Notes under the pieces: model-generated | The model's database searches: none | Seen by the model: the letters and a program-made list of their open reading frames with translations, nothing else | What the model was told of the DNA's origin: nothing | Program-made: the position numbers and the translations under genes | Assembly (NCBI GenBank): GCA_003558125.1 | Contig: PWMQ01000108.1 | Location: forward strand, 1 to 64,000 | DNA: 64,000 bases | DNA from: Natronospira sp. | Lineage (GTDB): Bacteria > Pseudomonadota > Gammaproteobacteria > Natronospirales > Natronospiraceae | Direction: 5' to 3' | In this document: one piece after another, positions 45,248-53,182 of the stretch | How the letters are laid out: each line of letters opens with the position of its first letter | Numbering within the stretch: position 1 is the stretch's first letter

Positions 45248-46708
45248 TCAGCCCACCGCACCTTCGAGAGTGATGCCCAGCAGTGCTTCAGCTTCCACCG
45301 CAAACTCCATGGGCAGCTCCTTGAAGACTTCCTTGCAGAATCCGTTGACGATCATGTTGACCGCATCTTCTTCGGAGATGCCGCGCTGCCGGCAGTAGAA
45401 AAGCTGGTCCTCGCTCACCCGCGAGGTAGTGGCTTCATGTTCCACCTGGGCGCTGTTGTTGCGTGCCTCGATGTAGGGGAATGTATGGGCCCCACAACGG
45501 TCGCCGATAAGCAGGGAGTCGCACTGGGTGTAGTTGCGTGCGCCATCCGCCTTGGGGGTGATCCGGACCAGGCCGCGATAGCTCTGATCGCCCTGCATGG
45601 CCGAGATGCCCTTGGAGATGATCGTGCTGCGGGTGTTCTTGCCGATATGGATCATCTTGGTCCCGGTATCGGCCTGCTGGTGGTTGCTGGTCACCGCCAC
45701 TGAGTAGAACTCACCCACGGAATCGTCGCCCCGCAGAATGCAGCTGGGATACTTCCAGGTAATGGCGGAACCGGTCTCCACCTGGGTCCAGGTGATCTTG
45801 GAGCGGTCGCCACGACAGTCGCCACGCTTGGTGACGAAGTTGTAGATGCCGCCGACGCCATTCTCGTCACCGGGGTACCAGTTCTGCACCGTGGAGTATT
45901 TGATGGTGGCATCATCCAGGGCCACCAGTTCCACCACGGCCGCGTGCAGTTGATTCTCGTCGCGCTGCGGCGCGGTGCAGCCTTCCAGATAGGAAACACT
46001 GGCACCTTCTTCCGCCACGATCAGGGTGCGCTCGAACTGCCCGGTGTTGGAGGCATTGATGCGGAAGTAGGTGGACAGCTCCATGGGGCACTTCACACCC
46101 TTGGGCACGAAGACGAAGGAGCCATCGGTGAATACCGCCGAGTTGAGCGCGGCAAAGAAGTTGTCCTTCAGGGGAACGACGGTTCCCAGATACTTCTGTA
46201 CCAGCTCGGGGTATTTTTGCACCGCTTCCGAGAAGGAGCAGAAAATCACCCCGGCCTCATGGAGCTTTTCCTTGAAAGTGGTGGCCACCGACACCGAGTC
46301 AAACACGGCGTCCACGGCAACCCCGGCCAGTTGCTCCTGCTCGTGTAGGGGGATGCCGAGCTTCTCGTAGGTCTCGAGCAGCTTGGGGTCCACCTCGTCC
46401 AGGCTCTTGGGGGCCTCGGCCTCGATCTGCTCCTTGCTCTTGGGCGCGGAGTAATAGGAGATGGACTGATAATCAATGGGCGGATGCTTGACCTTGGCCC
46501 AGCTCGGGTGCTTCATCTCCGTCCAGGCACGGTAAGCCTTGAGCCGCCATTCCAGCAGCCACTCGGGCTCCTCCTTCTTGGCGGAGATATGACGAATGAC
46601 GTCCTCGTCCAGACCGGGGGGCAGGGTGTCCTGCTCGATGTCGGTAACCCAGCCGTGTTTGTATTCGCGGCTGACGAGTTCGTCCATTTCCTTCTGATTG
46701 GTGGCCAT
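45248..46708 (-). CDS. sufB: Fe-S cluster assembly scaffold SufB
   Basis: A 486-residue scaffold protein of the SUF complex, with the conserved C-terminal region [23 protein letters not shown] and the beta-helix block [24 protein letters not shown] lies 7 bases before the ATG. It follows the regulator gene by 48 bases and should be cotranscribed with it. Confidence 0.95.
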   Translation of the reverse strand: MATNQKEMDELVSREYKHGWVTDIEQDTLPPGLDEDVIRHISAKKEEPEWLLEWRLKAYRAWTEMKHPSWAKVKHPPIDYQSISYYSAPKSKEQIEAEAPKSLDEVDPKLLETYEKLGIPLHEQEQLAGVAVDAVFDSVSVATTFKEKLHEAGVIFCSFSEAVQKYPELVQKYLGTVVPLKDNFFAALNSAVFTDGSFVFVPKGVKCPMELSTYFRINASNTGQFERTLIVAEEGASVSYLEGCTAPQRDENQLHAAVVELVALDDATIKYSTVQNWYPGDENGVGGIYNFVTKRGDCRGDRSKITWTQVETGSAITWKYPSCILRGDDSVGEFYSVAVTSNHQQADTGTKMIHIGKNTRSTIISKGISAMQGDQSYRGLVRITPKADGARNYTQCDSLLIGDRCGAHTFPYIEARNNSAQVEHEATTSRVSEDQLFYCRQRGISEEDAVNMIVNGFCKEVFKELPMEFAVEAEALLGITLEGAVG

Positions 46709-46756
46709 GATTAGCCTCCCGTCGGGGAACCAATGTAAAAAATTATCCGGATCTGA

Positions 46757-47230
46757 TCAGGCGCCGGTCTTAGCATCCGTTTCGCCTGCTTTGCTGCCGG
46801 GCGGTCTCGGAAACCACTGCAGCGGAATTTCGGGTGTGAGCAATTCCTCCAGGGTGATGCCTTCCAATGTCCGGCGGATCACCGAATTGATCTTCTGCCA
46901 GCCCTGGCCGACACCGCAGATGGATTCCAGGCTGCAATCGCCGTCCTCGTGGCTGCACTCGGTCACCGCCACCGGTCCCTCGATGGCGTCAATGATGTTG
47001 GCGGCGCTGATTTCCCGTGCCGGCCGGGCCAGGGCATAGCCGCCGGCGGCGCCGCGGGTGCTGCTCACCAGCCCCTCCCGGGCCAGGGCCTTGAGCACCT
47101 TGCTGACGGTGGGGCCGGCCAGACCGGTTTGCTCGGCCACTTCCGCGGCGGAATGGCGGCTTTCACCGTGCCGGGCCAGGTGGGCCAGCACCAGTGTGGC
47201 GTAGTCTGTCAGGCGGCTGAGCTTGAGCAT
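46757..47230 (-). CDS. Rrf2/IscR-type regulator of the SUF operon
   Basis: A 157-residue Rrf2-family repressor with an N-terminal winged helix (about 1-60, HSAAEVAEQTGLAGPTVSKVLKAL) and three cysteines in C-x6-C-x5-C (CSHEDGDCSLESIC, about 93-106) that can hold an Fe-S cluster, as in IscR (there C-x5-C-x5-C). It heads the operon rrf2-sufBCDSU-sufT and probably represses it when clusters are plentiful. An IscR-type palindrome overlaps its promoter. Confidence 0.92.
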   Translation of the reverse strand: MLKLSRLTDYATLVLAHLARHGESRHSAAEVAEQTGLAGPTVSKVLKALAREGLVSSTRGAAGGYALARPAREISAANIIDAIEGPVAVTECSHEDGDCSLESICGVGQGWQKINSVIRRTLEGITLEELLTPEIPLQWFPRPPGSKAGETDAKTGA

Positions 47231-47252
47231 CTGGACTGCCTCCGGAGAATGT

Positions 47253-47286
47253 GGACTATTTTAGTCCGAATTGAATTGACGGGCAA
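47253..47286 (-). promoter_or_regulatory. SUF operon promoter with overlapping IscR/Rrf2-type operator
   Basis: On the minus strand, -35 TTGCCC (47286-47281) and -10 TAAAAT (47263-47258) are exactly 17 bases apart. The perfect palindrome GGACTA-TTT-TAGTCC (47253-47267) covers the -10 and matches the IscR type 1 core GACTRWWWYAGTC. The regulator start codon is 23 bases downstream. This predicts autorepression of rrf2 and the suf genes. Confidence 0.75.
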
Positions 47287-47365
47287 GCCACTGGCCTTCT
47301 TCCGGGCGGCCGGAGTGCTATCATGCCCCGCCCATCAACCCAGGCAATGACCTAGAGACGCGCGG

Positions 47366-48271
47366 ATGTTCCGATCCAGTGAAGAAAAGGCGGGGGTGAT
47401 CTTCGCCACCGCCACATTCATCTTCTATGGCCTGACGCCCATCTACTTCAAGGCCGTCCAGCATGTGCCGGCTCTGGAGGTTTTGGGGCACCGGATTGCC
47501 TGGTCCGTGGTCTTCCTTTTTCTCCTGATCGCCTGGTGGGGTGGTTTGCGTCGGGGGCTGGCCGGGCTGTGGCGGCGGGATGTCCTGCCCTGGCTGCTGC
47601 TGAGCGGCGCCATCATCGGTTTCAACTGGGGCGTGTTCATCTGGACCGTGCACGCCGACCGGGTCATGGAGGCGAGTCTGGGCTACTACATCAACCCGCT
47701 GGTCAACGTGCTGCTCGGCCTGGTCTTTCTGGGCGAGCGGCTGCGGCCGGTGCAGTGGCTGGCCGTGCTCATGGCGGCGGCCGGGACACTGAATCTGGTC
47801 CTCGCCCAGGGGGTCATGCCCTGGGCCAGTTTTGCCCTGGCCCTGAGTTTTGGCTTCTATGGCCTGGTGAGAAAGCGGGTGGAAGTGCGGGCGGCCAGCG
47901 GCCTGCTGGTCGAGACCCTGCTGCTGTTGCCGGCGGTTCTGTTGCTGGCCTTGTGGGCCTGGCAGGCGGGCGAGTTGCGCTTCCTGCAGGTGGATTGGCG
48001 CACCGACCTGTTGCTGGTGGCGGCTGGCGTGATCACCACCTTGCCCCTGATCTGGTTCGCCAATGCCGCGCGCCGTTTGCCGCTGTCGGCACTGGGCTTT
48101 TTCCAGTACATCGCGCCCACCGTCACCCTGTGCCTGGCCGTTTTCGTGTTCGGGGAATTGTTCACGGCGGCCCACGGGATCACTTTCGGACTGATCTGGG
48201 CTGCCCTCATATTACTGATGGCTGATACAATCCGCAGCCGCCGCAAACGATCGGCGCCACTCTCTGACTGA
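47366..48271 (+). CDS. rarD: EamA-family transporter RarD
   Basis: A 301-residue membrane protein with ten predicted helices and two EamA repeats. It has RarD-specific blocks FNWGVFIWTVHADRVMEASLGYYI and ARRLPLSALGFFQYIAPT. RarD proteins are putative permeases of the drug/metabolite superfamily; the substrate is not established. It is transcribed divergently from the SUF operon and followed after 11 bases by the NERD gene, with which it may form an operon. Confidence 0.9.
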   Translation: MFRSSEEKAGVIFATATFIFYGLTPIYFKAVQHVPALEVLGHRIAWSVVFLFLLIAWWGGLRRGLAGLWRRDVLPWLLLSGAIIGFNWGVFIWTVHADRVMEASLGYYINPLVNVLLGLVFLGERLRPVQWLAVLMAAAGTLNLVLAQGVMPWASFALALSFGFYGLVRKRVEVRAASGLLVETLLLLPAVLLLALWAWQAGELRFLQVDWRTDLLLVAAGVITTLPLIWFANAARRLPLSALGFFQYIAPTVTLCLAVFVFGELFTAAHGITFGLIWAALILLMADTIRSRRKRSAPLSD

Positions 48272-48282
48272 TAAAGAAGACC

Positions 48283-48831
48283 ATGCATAGCGAAGACATC
48301 ATCTTGTTGGCCGCGGCCGGCTTCGGCCTGCTTGTCATCCTGTCTGCCCTGGGCTACTGGATCTGGAGACGCCGTCGGGGCGACCTGGGCCGCGTGCTCA
48401 AGGGGCGGGTCTGGGACCAGGCACGGGACGTGGTCATTCCCGATGGCCTCGACGGCCAGGTGCATATTGATCTGGTCCTCATGACCCGTCGTGGCCTGGT
48501 GGCACTGGAAATCAAACGTCTCCGGGGTGCGGTCTTCGGCTCGGAGAAGATGGGCGAGTGGGTCATGCTCGACAATGGTCGTCGGCACGGCTTTCGTAAT
48601 CCTCTCGGGCCCCTGGAGGAAAGGGTGGCGGCACTGTCGCATTTTGCCGGCGGCATCCGGGTGGAAGCCTATGTTCTGCTGATCGGGGATGTCAGCTTCC
48701 CCAAGGGTCGCCCGACCCGAACCGTGCTCCCGGAAGACCTGGCCGAGCGGCTGGAGCCGGTCAGTGGCGACATCCCCGACGGCTGGCGCGCCACCTGGGG
48801 CAAGATCGCCGGGCATGCCGAGCGGCGGTGA
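48283..48831 (+). CDS. Membrane-anchored NERD (nuclease-related) domain protein
   Basis: A 182-residue protein with one N-terminal membrane helix (about 7-28) and a basic stop-transfer segment, then a NERD domain (about 40-150). The nuclease-type core D-x(11)-E-x-K is visible as DLVLMTRRGLVALEIK. NERD proteins are suspected DNA-processing nucleases. The TGA stop codon is the first three bases of a 7-bp repeat array that reaches the next gene's stop codon. Confidence 0.85.
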   Translation: MHSEDIILLAAAGFGLLVILSALGYWIWRRRRGDLGRVLKGRVWDQARDVVIPDGLDGQVHIDLVLMTRRGLVALEIKRLRGAVFGSEKMGEWVMLDNGRRHGFRNPLGPLEERVAALSHFAGGIRVEAYVLLIGDVSFPKGRPTRTVLPEDLAERLEPVSGDIPDGWRATWGKIAGHAERR

Positions 48832-48907
48832 GGCGTCAGGGGTGAGGATGCGATTCTCCTAACCCCTGACCCCTCACCACTCACCCCCTCACCCCCTCAC
48901 CCCCTCG
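48829..48907. repeat. Heptanucleotide repeat array between convergent genes
   Basis: From the stop codon of the NERD gene the sequence can be cut into 7-mers: TGAGGCG TCAGGGG TGAGGAT, a divergent unit, TCCTAAC CCCTGAC CCCTCAC CACTCAC. It then becomes an ~8-bp C-rich repeat that contains the stop codon (48897-48899) of the convergent peptidase gene. The G-rich first half can pair with the C-rich second half. Confidence 0.75.
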
Positions 48908-50309
48908 CCGCATGCGCGGCGAGGACCTCCGCCACGCAGGCGGTGAGTTTCTTGCCGGTGTCGATGTGCAGGAACTCGTTGGGGCCGTGGGCATTGGACT
49001 TGGGGCCGAGGACGCCGGTGACCAGGAACTGGGATTCGGGGAATTTCTCGGCCAGCAGGCCCATGAAGGGAATGCTGCCACCCATGCCCATGTACATGGC
49101 GTCCTTGCCGAAATGGCGGTTGGAGGCGGCCTGCATGGCCTCGTCCAGCCAGTCGGCGATGGCCGGGGCGTTCCAGCCGTTCTGGGGTGAATCGATGCTG
49201 AATTCCACCTTAGCGCCGTAGGGCGGGTCGGTCTCCACGGCCTTCTTGACCGCTTCGCCGGCCTTTTGGGCGTCACAGGTGGGCGGCAGGCGGAAGCTCA
49301 GCTTGACCGCCGTGTAGGGTCGCAGCACATTGCCGGCATTGGCGAAATCCGGGATGCCGTCGACCCCGGTGACCGACAGGGTAGGCCGCCAGGAATTATT
49401 CAGCAGCAGTTCAAGTGGCTTATCAGAAACTGGCTCCATCTCTTTGGAAGAAAAGGGATATTTCCTTGCGATGGACTCGCCCAGCACGTCCGCGGCGGCC
49501 TGGGCCTGGTCCAGGCGCTCCGCCGGGACCTCCACCTTGAGCTCCTCCAGCCGCATCTCGCCGGTAGCCGGGTCTTCAACCCGGTCGAGCACTTCACGCA
49601 GGACCCGGAAGCTGGAGGGCACGATGCCGCTGGCACTACCCGAGTGTACGCCTTCCTCAAGCACATCCACCCGCAGGGTGCCGACCAGGTTCCCGCGCAG
49701 GGAGGTGGTGGTCCAGAGCTGTTCGTAGTTGCCACACTCGGCGTCCAGGCAGACCACCATGTCCGGATTGCCGATCCGATCCTTCAGGTGATCGATATAG
49801 GGGGGCAGGTCATAGCTGCCGGACTCCTCGCAGGTCTCGATCAGCAGTACGCAGCGGGCGTGGGGAATGCCCTGTTTCTGCAGGGCGGCAATAGCGGTCA
49901 GTGAGCCGTAGACCGCATAGCCGTCGTCGGCGCCACCCCGGCCGTAGAGCTTGCCGTCGCGAATCACCGGCTTCCAGGGGCCCAGCGTCGGCTCCCAGCC
50001 GGTGAATTCCGGTTGCTTGTCCAGATGCCCGTAGAGCACCACGGTGCCGGGTTTCTGGCCCTCGATCTCGATGAACAGCAGGGGCGTGCGGCCCTCGAGT
50101 TTGACCACCTCCACCGACATGCCGTCCACCGGCTGCTTTCGGCACCAGGCCTCGGCATGCTTCACCGCTTCATCGATGTAGCCGTGCTTCTCCCAGTCGG
50201 CGTCAAAGTCGGGAGACTTGGCCGGAATCTTGATGTACTCCTCAAGCTCCGGAATGATCTCCTCATCCCACTTGCCGTTCACAAACTGCTGCAGGGCCTT
50301 GCTATCCAT
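48897..50309 (-). CDS. M20 family metallopeptidase (dipeptidase-like)
   Basis: A 470-residue cytoplasmic M20 (carnosinase/CNDP-type) peptidase. Metal and catalytic blocks are visible: LYGHLDKQPE, GRGGADDGYAVYG, ETCEESGSYD and CLDAECGNY, with the C-terminal histidine block LHIDTGKKL. No signal peptide. It probably cleaves dipeptides. The last codons and stop lie inside a C-rich repeat array, giving the C-terminus ARG. Confidence 0.9.
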   Translation of the reverse strand: MDSKALQQFVNGKWDEEIIPELEEYIKIPAKSPDFDADWEKHGYIDEAVKHAEAWCRKQPVDGMSVEVVKLEGRTPLLFIEIEGQKPGTVVLYGHLDKQPEFTGWEPTLGPWKPVIRDGKLYGRGGADDGYAVYGSLTAIAALQKQGIPHARCVLLIETCEESGSYDLPPYIDHLKDRIGNPDMVVCLDAECGNYEQLWTTTSLRGNLVGTLRVDVLEEGVHSGSASGIVPSSFRVLREVLDRVEDPATGEMRLEELKVEVPAERLDQAQAAADVLGESIARKYPFSSKEMEPVSDKPLELLLNNSWRPTLSVTGVDGIPDFANAGNVLRPYTAVKLSFRLPPTCDAQKAGEAVKKAVETDPPYGAKVEFSIDSPQNGWNAPAIADWLDEAMQAASNRHFGKDAMYMGMGGSIPFMGLLAEKFPESQFLVTGVLGPKSNAHGPNEFLHIDTGKKLTACVAEVLAAHAARG

Positions 50310-50348
50310 ATTCGCGCTCTCTGTATTTTGACGGTGATACGGTCATAC

Positions 50349-50424
50349 GGTTAGGGGTGAGGGGTCAGGAGTTAGGGGAGTACGGCTCCTCACCCCTCAC
50401 CCCTCACCCCTCACCCGAAGCTCA
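50349..50424. repeat. Inverted heptanucleotide array 3' of tatD
   Basis: Ten exact-phase 7-mers: GGTTAGG GGTGAGG GGTCAGG AGTTAGG GGAGTAC GGCTCCT and three CACCCCT, then CACCCGA. The G-rich half (50350-50380) and C-rich half (50385-50416) form a ~30-bp imperfect hairpin. The array runs up to the tatD stop codon (50422-50424) and lies upstream of the M20 peptidase gene on the same strand. Confidence 0.8.
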
Positions 50425-51234
50425 GGCCAGCCGAAAGAAGCGCTCGGCATTCGCCGTCGTCTGGCGTGCCAGGGTTTCGGGGTCCACGTTGCGGCATTCT
50501 GCCACGCGAGCCAGCACATGGGGCAGCCATTTGGGCTCATTGCGCCGGGTCGAAGGCTTGGGTTTCAGATCCCGTGGCAGCAGATAGGGCGCGTCGGTTT
50601 CGATCATGATGCGATCATCCGGGATCTGGTGGACGATGTCGCGCAGGTGCGTCCCGCGGCGCTCATCGCAGATCCAACCGGTGATCCCCACATACAGGTC
50701 CCGTTCCAGGTAGTGCGCCAATTCCTCGCCGCTGCCGGTGAAGCAGTGCACCACGGCGCTCGACAGCCGCGGCAGGTATTCGTCGAGGATGGCAAGAAAA
50801 TCCTCATGGGCATCGCGCTGGTGCAGAAAGACCGGATAGCCAATCTCGCAGGCAATCTCCAGCTGGGCCCGGAAGGCCTGTTGCTGGTCTGCCGGTTCGG
50901 AGAAGTTCCGGAAGTAGTCCAGGCCGCATTCACCCACGGCCACGCATTTCTCCGAGGCCAGGAAGCCGCGCAGAATGCCGTTGGTTTCATCCACATAATG
51001 CTTGGCCATATGGGGATGCACACCGGCGGTGCTCCAGAAGCGATCGGGCCATTGTTCAGCCAGGGCCAGGGCCTGACGGCTGCCCTTGACGCTGGCCCCG
51101 GTGAGGATCATGCGGCTGACACCGGCTTCGTCGGCGGCCTGGATGACCGCATCCCGGTCATGATCGAAGCTGTCGTGGCTCAGATTGGCGCCAATATCGA
51201 TGAGGGGGGCGGGGGATTTCTCCAGGGCGGTCAT
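50422..51234 (-). CDS. tatD: Metal-dependent hydrolase/3'-5' exonuclease TatD
   Basis: The 270-residue protein matches E. coli TatD closely, including the DIGANL start (without the HxH of other TatD paralogues), STAGVHPH, GECGLDYFRNFS, HCFTGSGEEL, GITGWICDERRG and the ETDAPYLLPRDLKPKPSTRRNEP block. It is a Mg-dependent exonuclease that helps remove damaged DNA. GAGGAG lies 6 bases before the ATG. Confidence 0.94.
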   Translation of the reverse strand: MTALEKSPAPLIDIGANLSHDSFDHDRDAVIQAADEAGVSRMILTGASVKGSRQALALAEQWPDRFWSTAGVHPHMAKHYVDETNGILRGFLASEKCVAVGECGLDYFRNFSEPADQQQAFRAQLEIACEIGYPVFLHQRDAHEDFLAILDEYLPRLSSAVVHCFTGSGEELAHYLERDLYVGITGWICDERRGTHLRDIVHQIPDDRIMIETDAPYLLPRDLKPKPSTRRNEPKWLPHVLARVAECRNVDPETLARQTTANAERFFRLA

Positions 51235-51309
51235 GCAGGCTCCTCGTCGCTGCGGTAATCAGATGGATCTCCGATGGAGGCGCAATTCTGCGCAAGATGG
51301 GCCCGCTTC

Positions 51310-52071
51310 TCAAGCGGCGGCCGGGTCCTGGCGGTAAAACAGGCGTAGCTGTTCGTAAAGGTCCGGCCAGGCATCCCGGATTCGGCGGGGCGACTCGAAG
51401 AAGGTCTCGCTGGCCACGGAGAAGAATTCGCCGGGGTTCTCCAGGGCGTAGGGATCCAGGGGCAGGGGCGCTTCCTCCTCCACTCGGGCCTCCAGATCCT
51501 CCCAGGCGTCGGTAAAGGCCCGGGTCCAGGCCTCCGGGTCCATGCCCCGATGCAGGGGCGGGGAGCCGTTGGGACCGTCACTGAGCATGTCCAGCTTGTG
51601 GGTCAGCTCGTGAATGACCACGTTGTAGGCGGCGTCCGGGTCGGCGGCCATGACATCGTTCCAGGACAGGATGACCGGGCCCTGGAGCCAGGCTTCGCCG
51701 CTCAGGGGGTGGCGGTCGCGATGAACAACGCCGAAATCATCCTCATATTCCTGGGTGGGAACAAACTCGGCCGGGTAGAGAATGATGGAGTACCAGCCGT
51801 CATACCAGTCCAGGCCAAGCTCCAGAATGGGCACGGCGGCCATGGTGGCAATGCGCAGTTGCATGGCATCGGTAACCATCAGGCCACCGCCGGCTTCAAA
51901 GCGTTTGCGCAGCAGGAATCGCAGACTCAGTTCCCGGAGCCTTTCGCGGGCCTCTCCCTGGTAACGCCGCATCACATGCCAGTCGGCAGTCGCCGATTCC
52001 CACTGGGCCGGCGTAACGGGGAGGGCTTGAAGTCGGCGTTTTTCACGCCAGTTTCTGATCAGATTAAACAT
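51310..52071 (-). CDS. mtfA: Zinc-dependent peptidase MtfA (M90)
   Basis: A 253-residue MtfA-type protein with the zinc signature HELTHKLD near residue 153 and the downstream glutamate in ENPGEFFSVASETFF, the third ligand region. In E. coli MtfA titrates the glucose repressor Mlc and has peptidase activity. The ATG at 52071 begins MFNLIRNW; an in-frame ATG at 52098 would add nine residues; neither has a strong ribosome-binding site. Confidence 0.92.
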   Translation of the reverse strand: MFNLIRNWREKRRLQALPVTPAQWESATADWHVMRRYQGEARERLRELSLRFLLRKRFEAGGGLMVTDAMQLRIATMAAVPILELGLDWYDGWYSIILYPAEFVPTQEYEDDFGVVHRDRHPLSGEAWLQGPVILSWNDVMAADPDAAYNVVIHELTHKLDMLSDGPNGSPPLHRGMDPEAWTRAFTDAWEDLEARVEEEAPLPLDPYALENPGEFFSVASETFFESPRRIRDAWPDLYEQLRLFYRQDPAAA

Positions 52072-52157
52072 GTGGAATTTTCTGTGTAATCCTTCCATAG
52101 TAAGGGTGTGCTAGGCTTCGCGCAAAAGCACCCCCCGATAACCATTCTGGAGGTCCC

Positions 52158-52586
52158 ATGAAAGCGGATGATTTCGATAGCGAGGACATAAGGGAACACG
52201 TCAAGTCGCGGGCCACCTGGCTGCGCTTGCTCTACATGGTGATCTTTCTGTTCTTTGCCTGGGTCGCCAGCTTTGTATTCGGTGTGATCATTCTGGTGCT
52301 TTTCCTGTGGCAGTTGTTTGCCGGCCAGCCCAACGAACAGTTGCGTGCATTCGGTCAGAGTATGAGCACCTGGGGGTATCAGGTCCTGTGCTTTTTGAGT
52401 TTCAACAGCGAGGACCTGCCGTTTCCCTTCGATAAGTGGCCCAGTGGTCCGGTGGGCAAGGCCGGGGCCAGTCGCGGCAGCAAGAAGACCACCCGCAAGA
52501 AGGCGGCCAAGAAAAAGACTGCCAAAAGCAGTGGTGGCAGCAGCACGACGACGGGCTCTGCCGGTGACAGCGGGAGTCAGAGTTGA
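52158..52586 (+). CDS. DUF4389-type membrane protein with lysine-rich tail
   Basis: A 142-residue protein with two membrane helices (about 22-56) and the DUF4389 core (FNSEDLPFPF). It ends in a histone H1-like tail (KKTTRKKAAKKKTAKSS) followed by a Ser/Gly/Thr stretch. The tail is positively charged and probably cytoplasmic, so it could bind nucleic acid or acidic phospholipid. GGAGG lies 5 bases before the ATG. The TGA stop overlaps the ATG of the MAPEG gene (TGATG). Function unknown. Confidence 0.78.
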   Translation: MKADDFDSEDIREHVKSRATWLRLLYMVIFLFFAWVASFVFGVIILVLFLWQLFAGQPNEQLRAFGQSMSTWGYQVLCFLSFNSEDLPFPFDKWPSGPVGKAGASRGSKKTTRKKAAKKKTAKSSGGSSTTTGSAGDSGSQS

Positions 52587-52987
52587 TGCTGGAGGCCTGG
52601 GGGCTGGTACTGGCCAGCCTCCTGATGGCCCTGGCCTGGCTGCCGGCCTCGGTGGCCAAGAAGGAGACCTTCGGCGTGCGCTGGCTGGCCTCCAACCGGG
52701 AAACGGAGGGCCTGCCGCCCTTGCAGCCCTGGGGTGAGCGGGCAGTGCGCGCCCACAATAACCTCAAGGAAAACTTCCCCGCCTGGGCCGCGCTGCTGTT
52801 GCTGATAATTGCCCTGGACTGGCAGAACACGGTCACCGCCTGGGCAGCCCTGTTGTTCCCCGCCGCCCGCCTGGGGCACATGGTCAGCTATACAGCCGGC
52901 TGGTTCTGGCCACGGTTTGGTTTTTATTGTGTTGGCCTTGGCTGCACCCTGGCTCTGCTTGGCGTTTGCATCGTTCGGTTGTTGTGA
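52586..52987 (+). CDS. MAPEG family membrane protein
   Basis: A 133-residue protein with four hydrophobic helices and the MAPEG pattern (RAHNNLKENFPAW and RLGHMVSYTAGW). Members act in glutathione and eicosanoid metabolism; the bacterial ones are mostly uncharacterised. The ATG overlaps the stop of the preceding gene, and a TTG three bases earlier is less likely. The stop codon leads into a 7-bp repeat array. Confidence 0.85.
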   Translation: MLEAWGLVLASLLMALAWLPASVAKKETFGVRWLASNRETEGLPPLQPWGERAVRAHNNLKENFPAWAALLLLIIALDWQNTVTAWAALLFPAARLGHMVSYTAGWFWPRFGFYCVGLGCTLALLGVCIVRLL

Positions 52988-53050
52988 GTGAGCGTGAGGG
53001 GTGAGGAGTCAGGGGTTAGGAGTGAGGAGTCAGGGGCTAGGAGTGAGGCG
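52985..53050. repeat. Heptanucleotide array TNAGGRG
   Basis: After the MAPEG stop codon, eight in-phase 7-mers (52995-53050) follow the consensus TNAGGRG: TGAGGGG TGAGGAG TCAGGGG TTAGGAG TGAGGAG TCAGGGG CTAGGAG TGAGGCG. Unlike the other arrays it has no C-rich mirror half. A terminator follows 25 bases later. Confidence 0.8.
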
Positions 53051-53075
53051 CCCCTGCCACTGAAATCTGATTAAG

Positions 53076-53108
53076 AAAAAACGGCGGCCCTAAGGCCGCC
53101 GTTTTTTT
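53076..53108. terminator. Bidirectional intrinsic terminator
   Basis: A perfect 14-base arm palindrome (six A plus CGGCGGCC; loop CTAA; GGCCGCCG plus T run to 53108) lies between the MAPEG gene and the convergent amidohydrolase gene. It serves the plus-strand pair, and possibly also the minus strand after readthrough of the adjacent repeat. Confidence 0.92.
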
Positions 53109-53178
53109 GCTCGAAGCTCGAAGCTCGAAGCTCGAAGCTCGAAGCTCGAAGCTCGAAGCTCGAAGCTCGAAGCTCGAA
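53109..53178. repeat. Perfect (GCTCGAA)10 tandem repeat
   Basis: Ten perfect copies of GCTCGAA (70 bp), four bases from the stop codon of the amidohydrolase gene (53183-53185) and directly after the terminator. It is the purest of the 7-bp arrays in the window. Being perfect, it should vary in copy number by slippage; it lies outside coding sequence. Confidence 0.97.
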
Positions 53179-53182
53179 GCTC

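Noticed and set aside
53109-53178. Heptamer repeats as a CRISPR array
   Set aside because: The units are 7 bp with no unique spacers and no cas genes are present.
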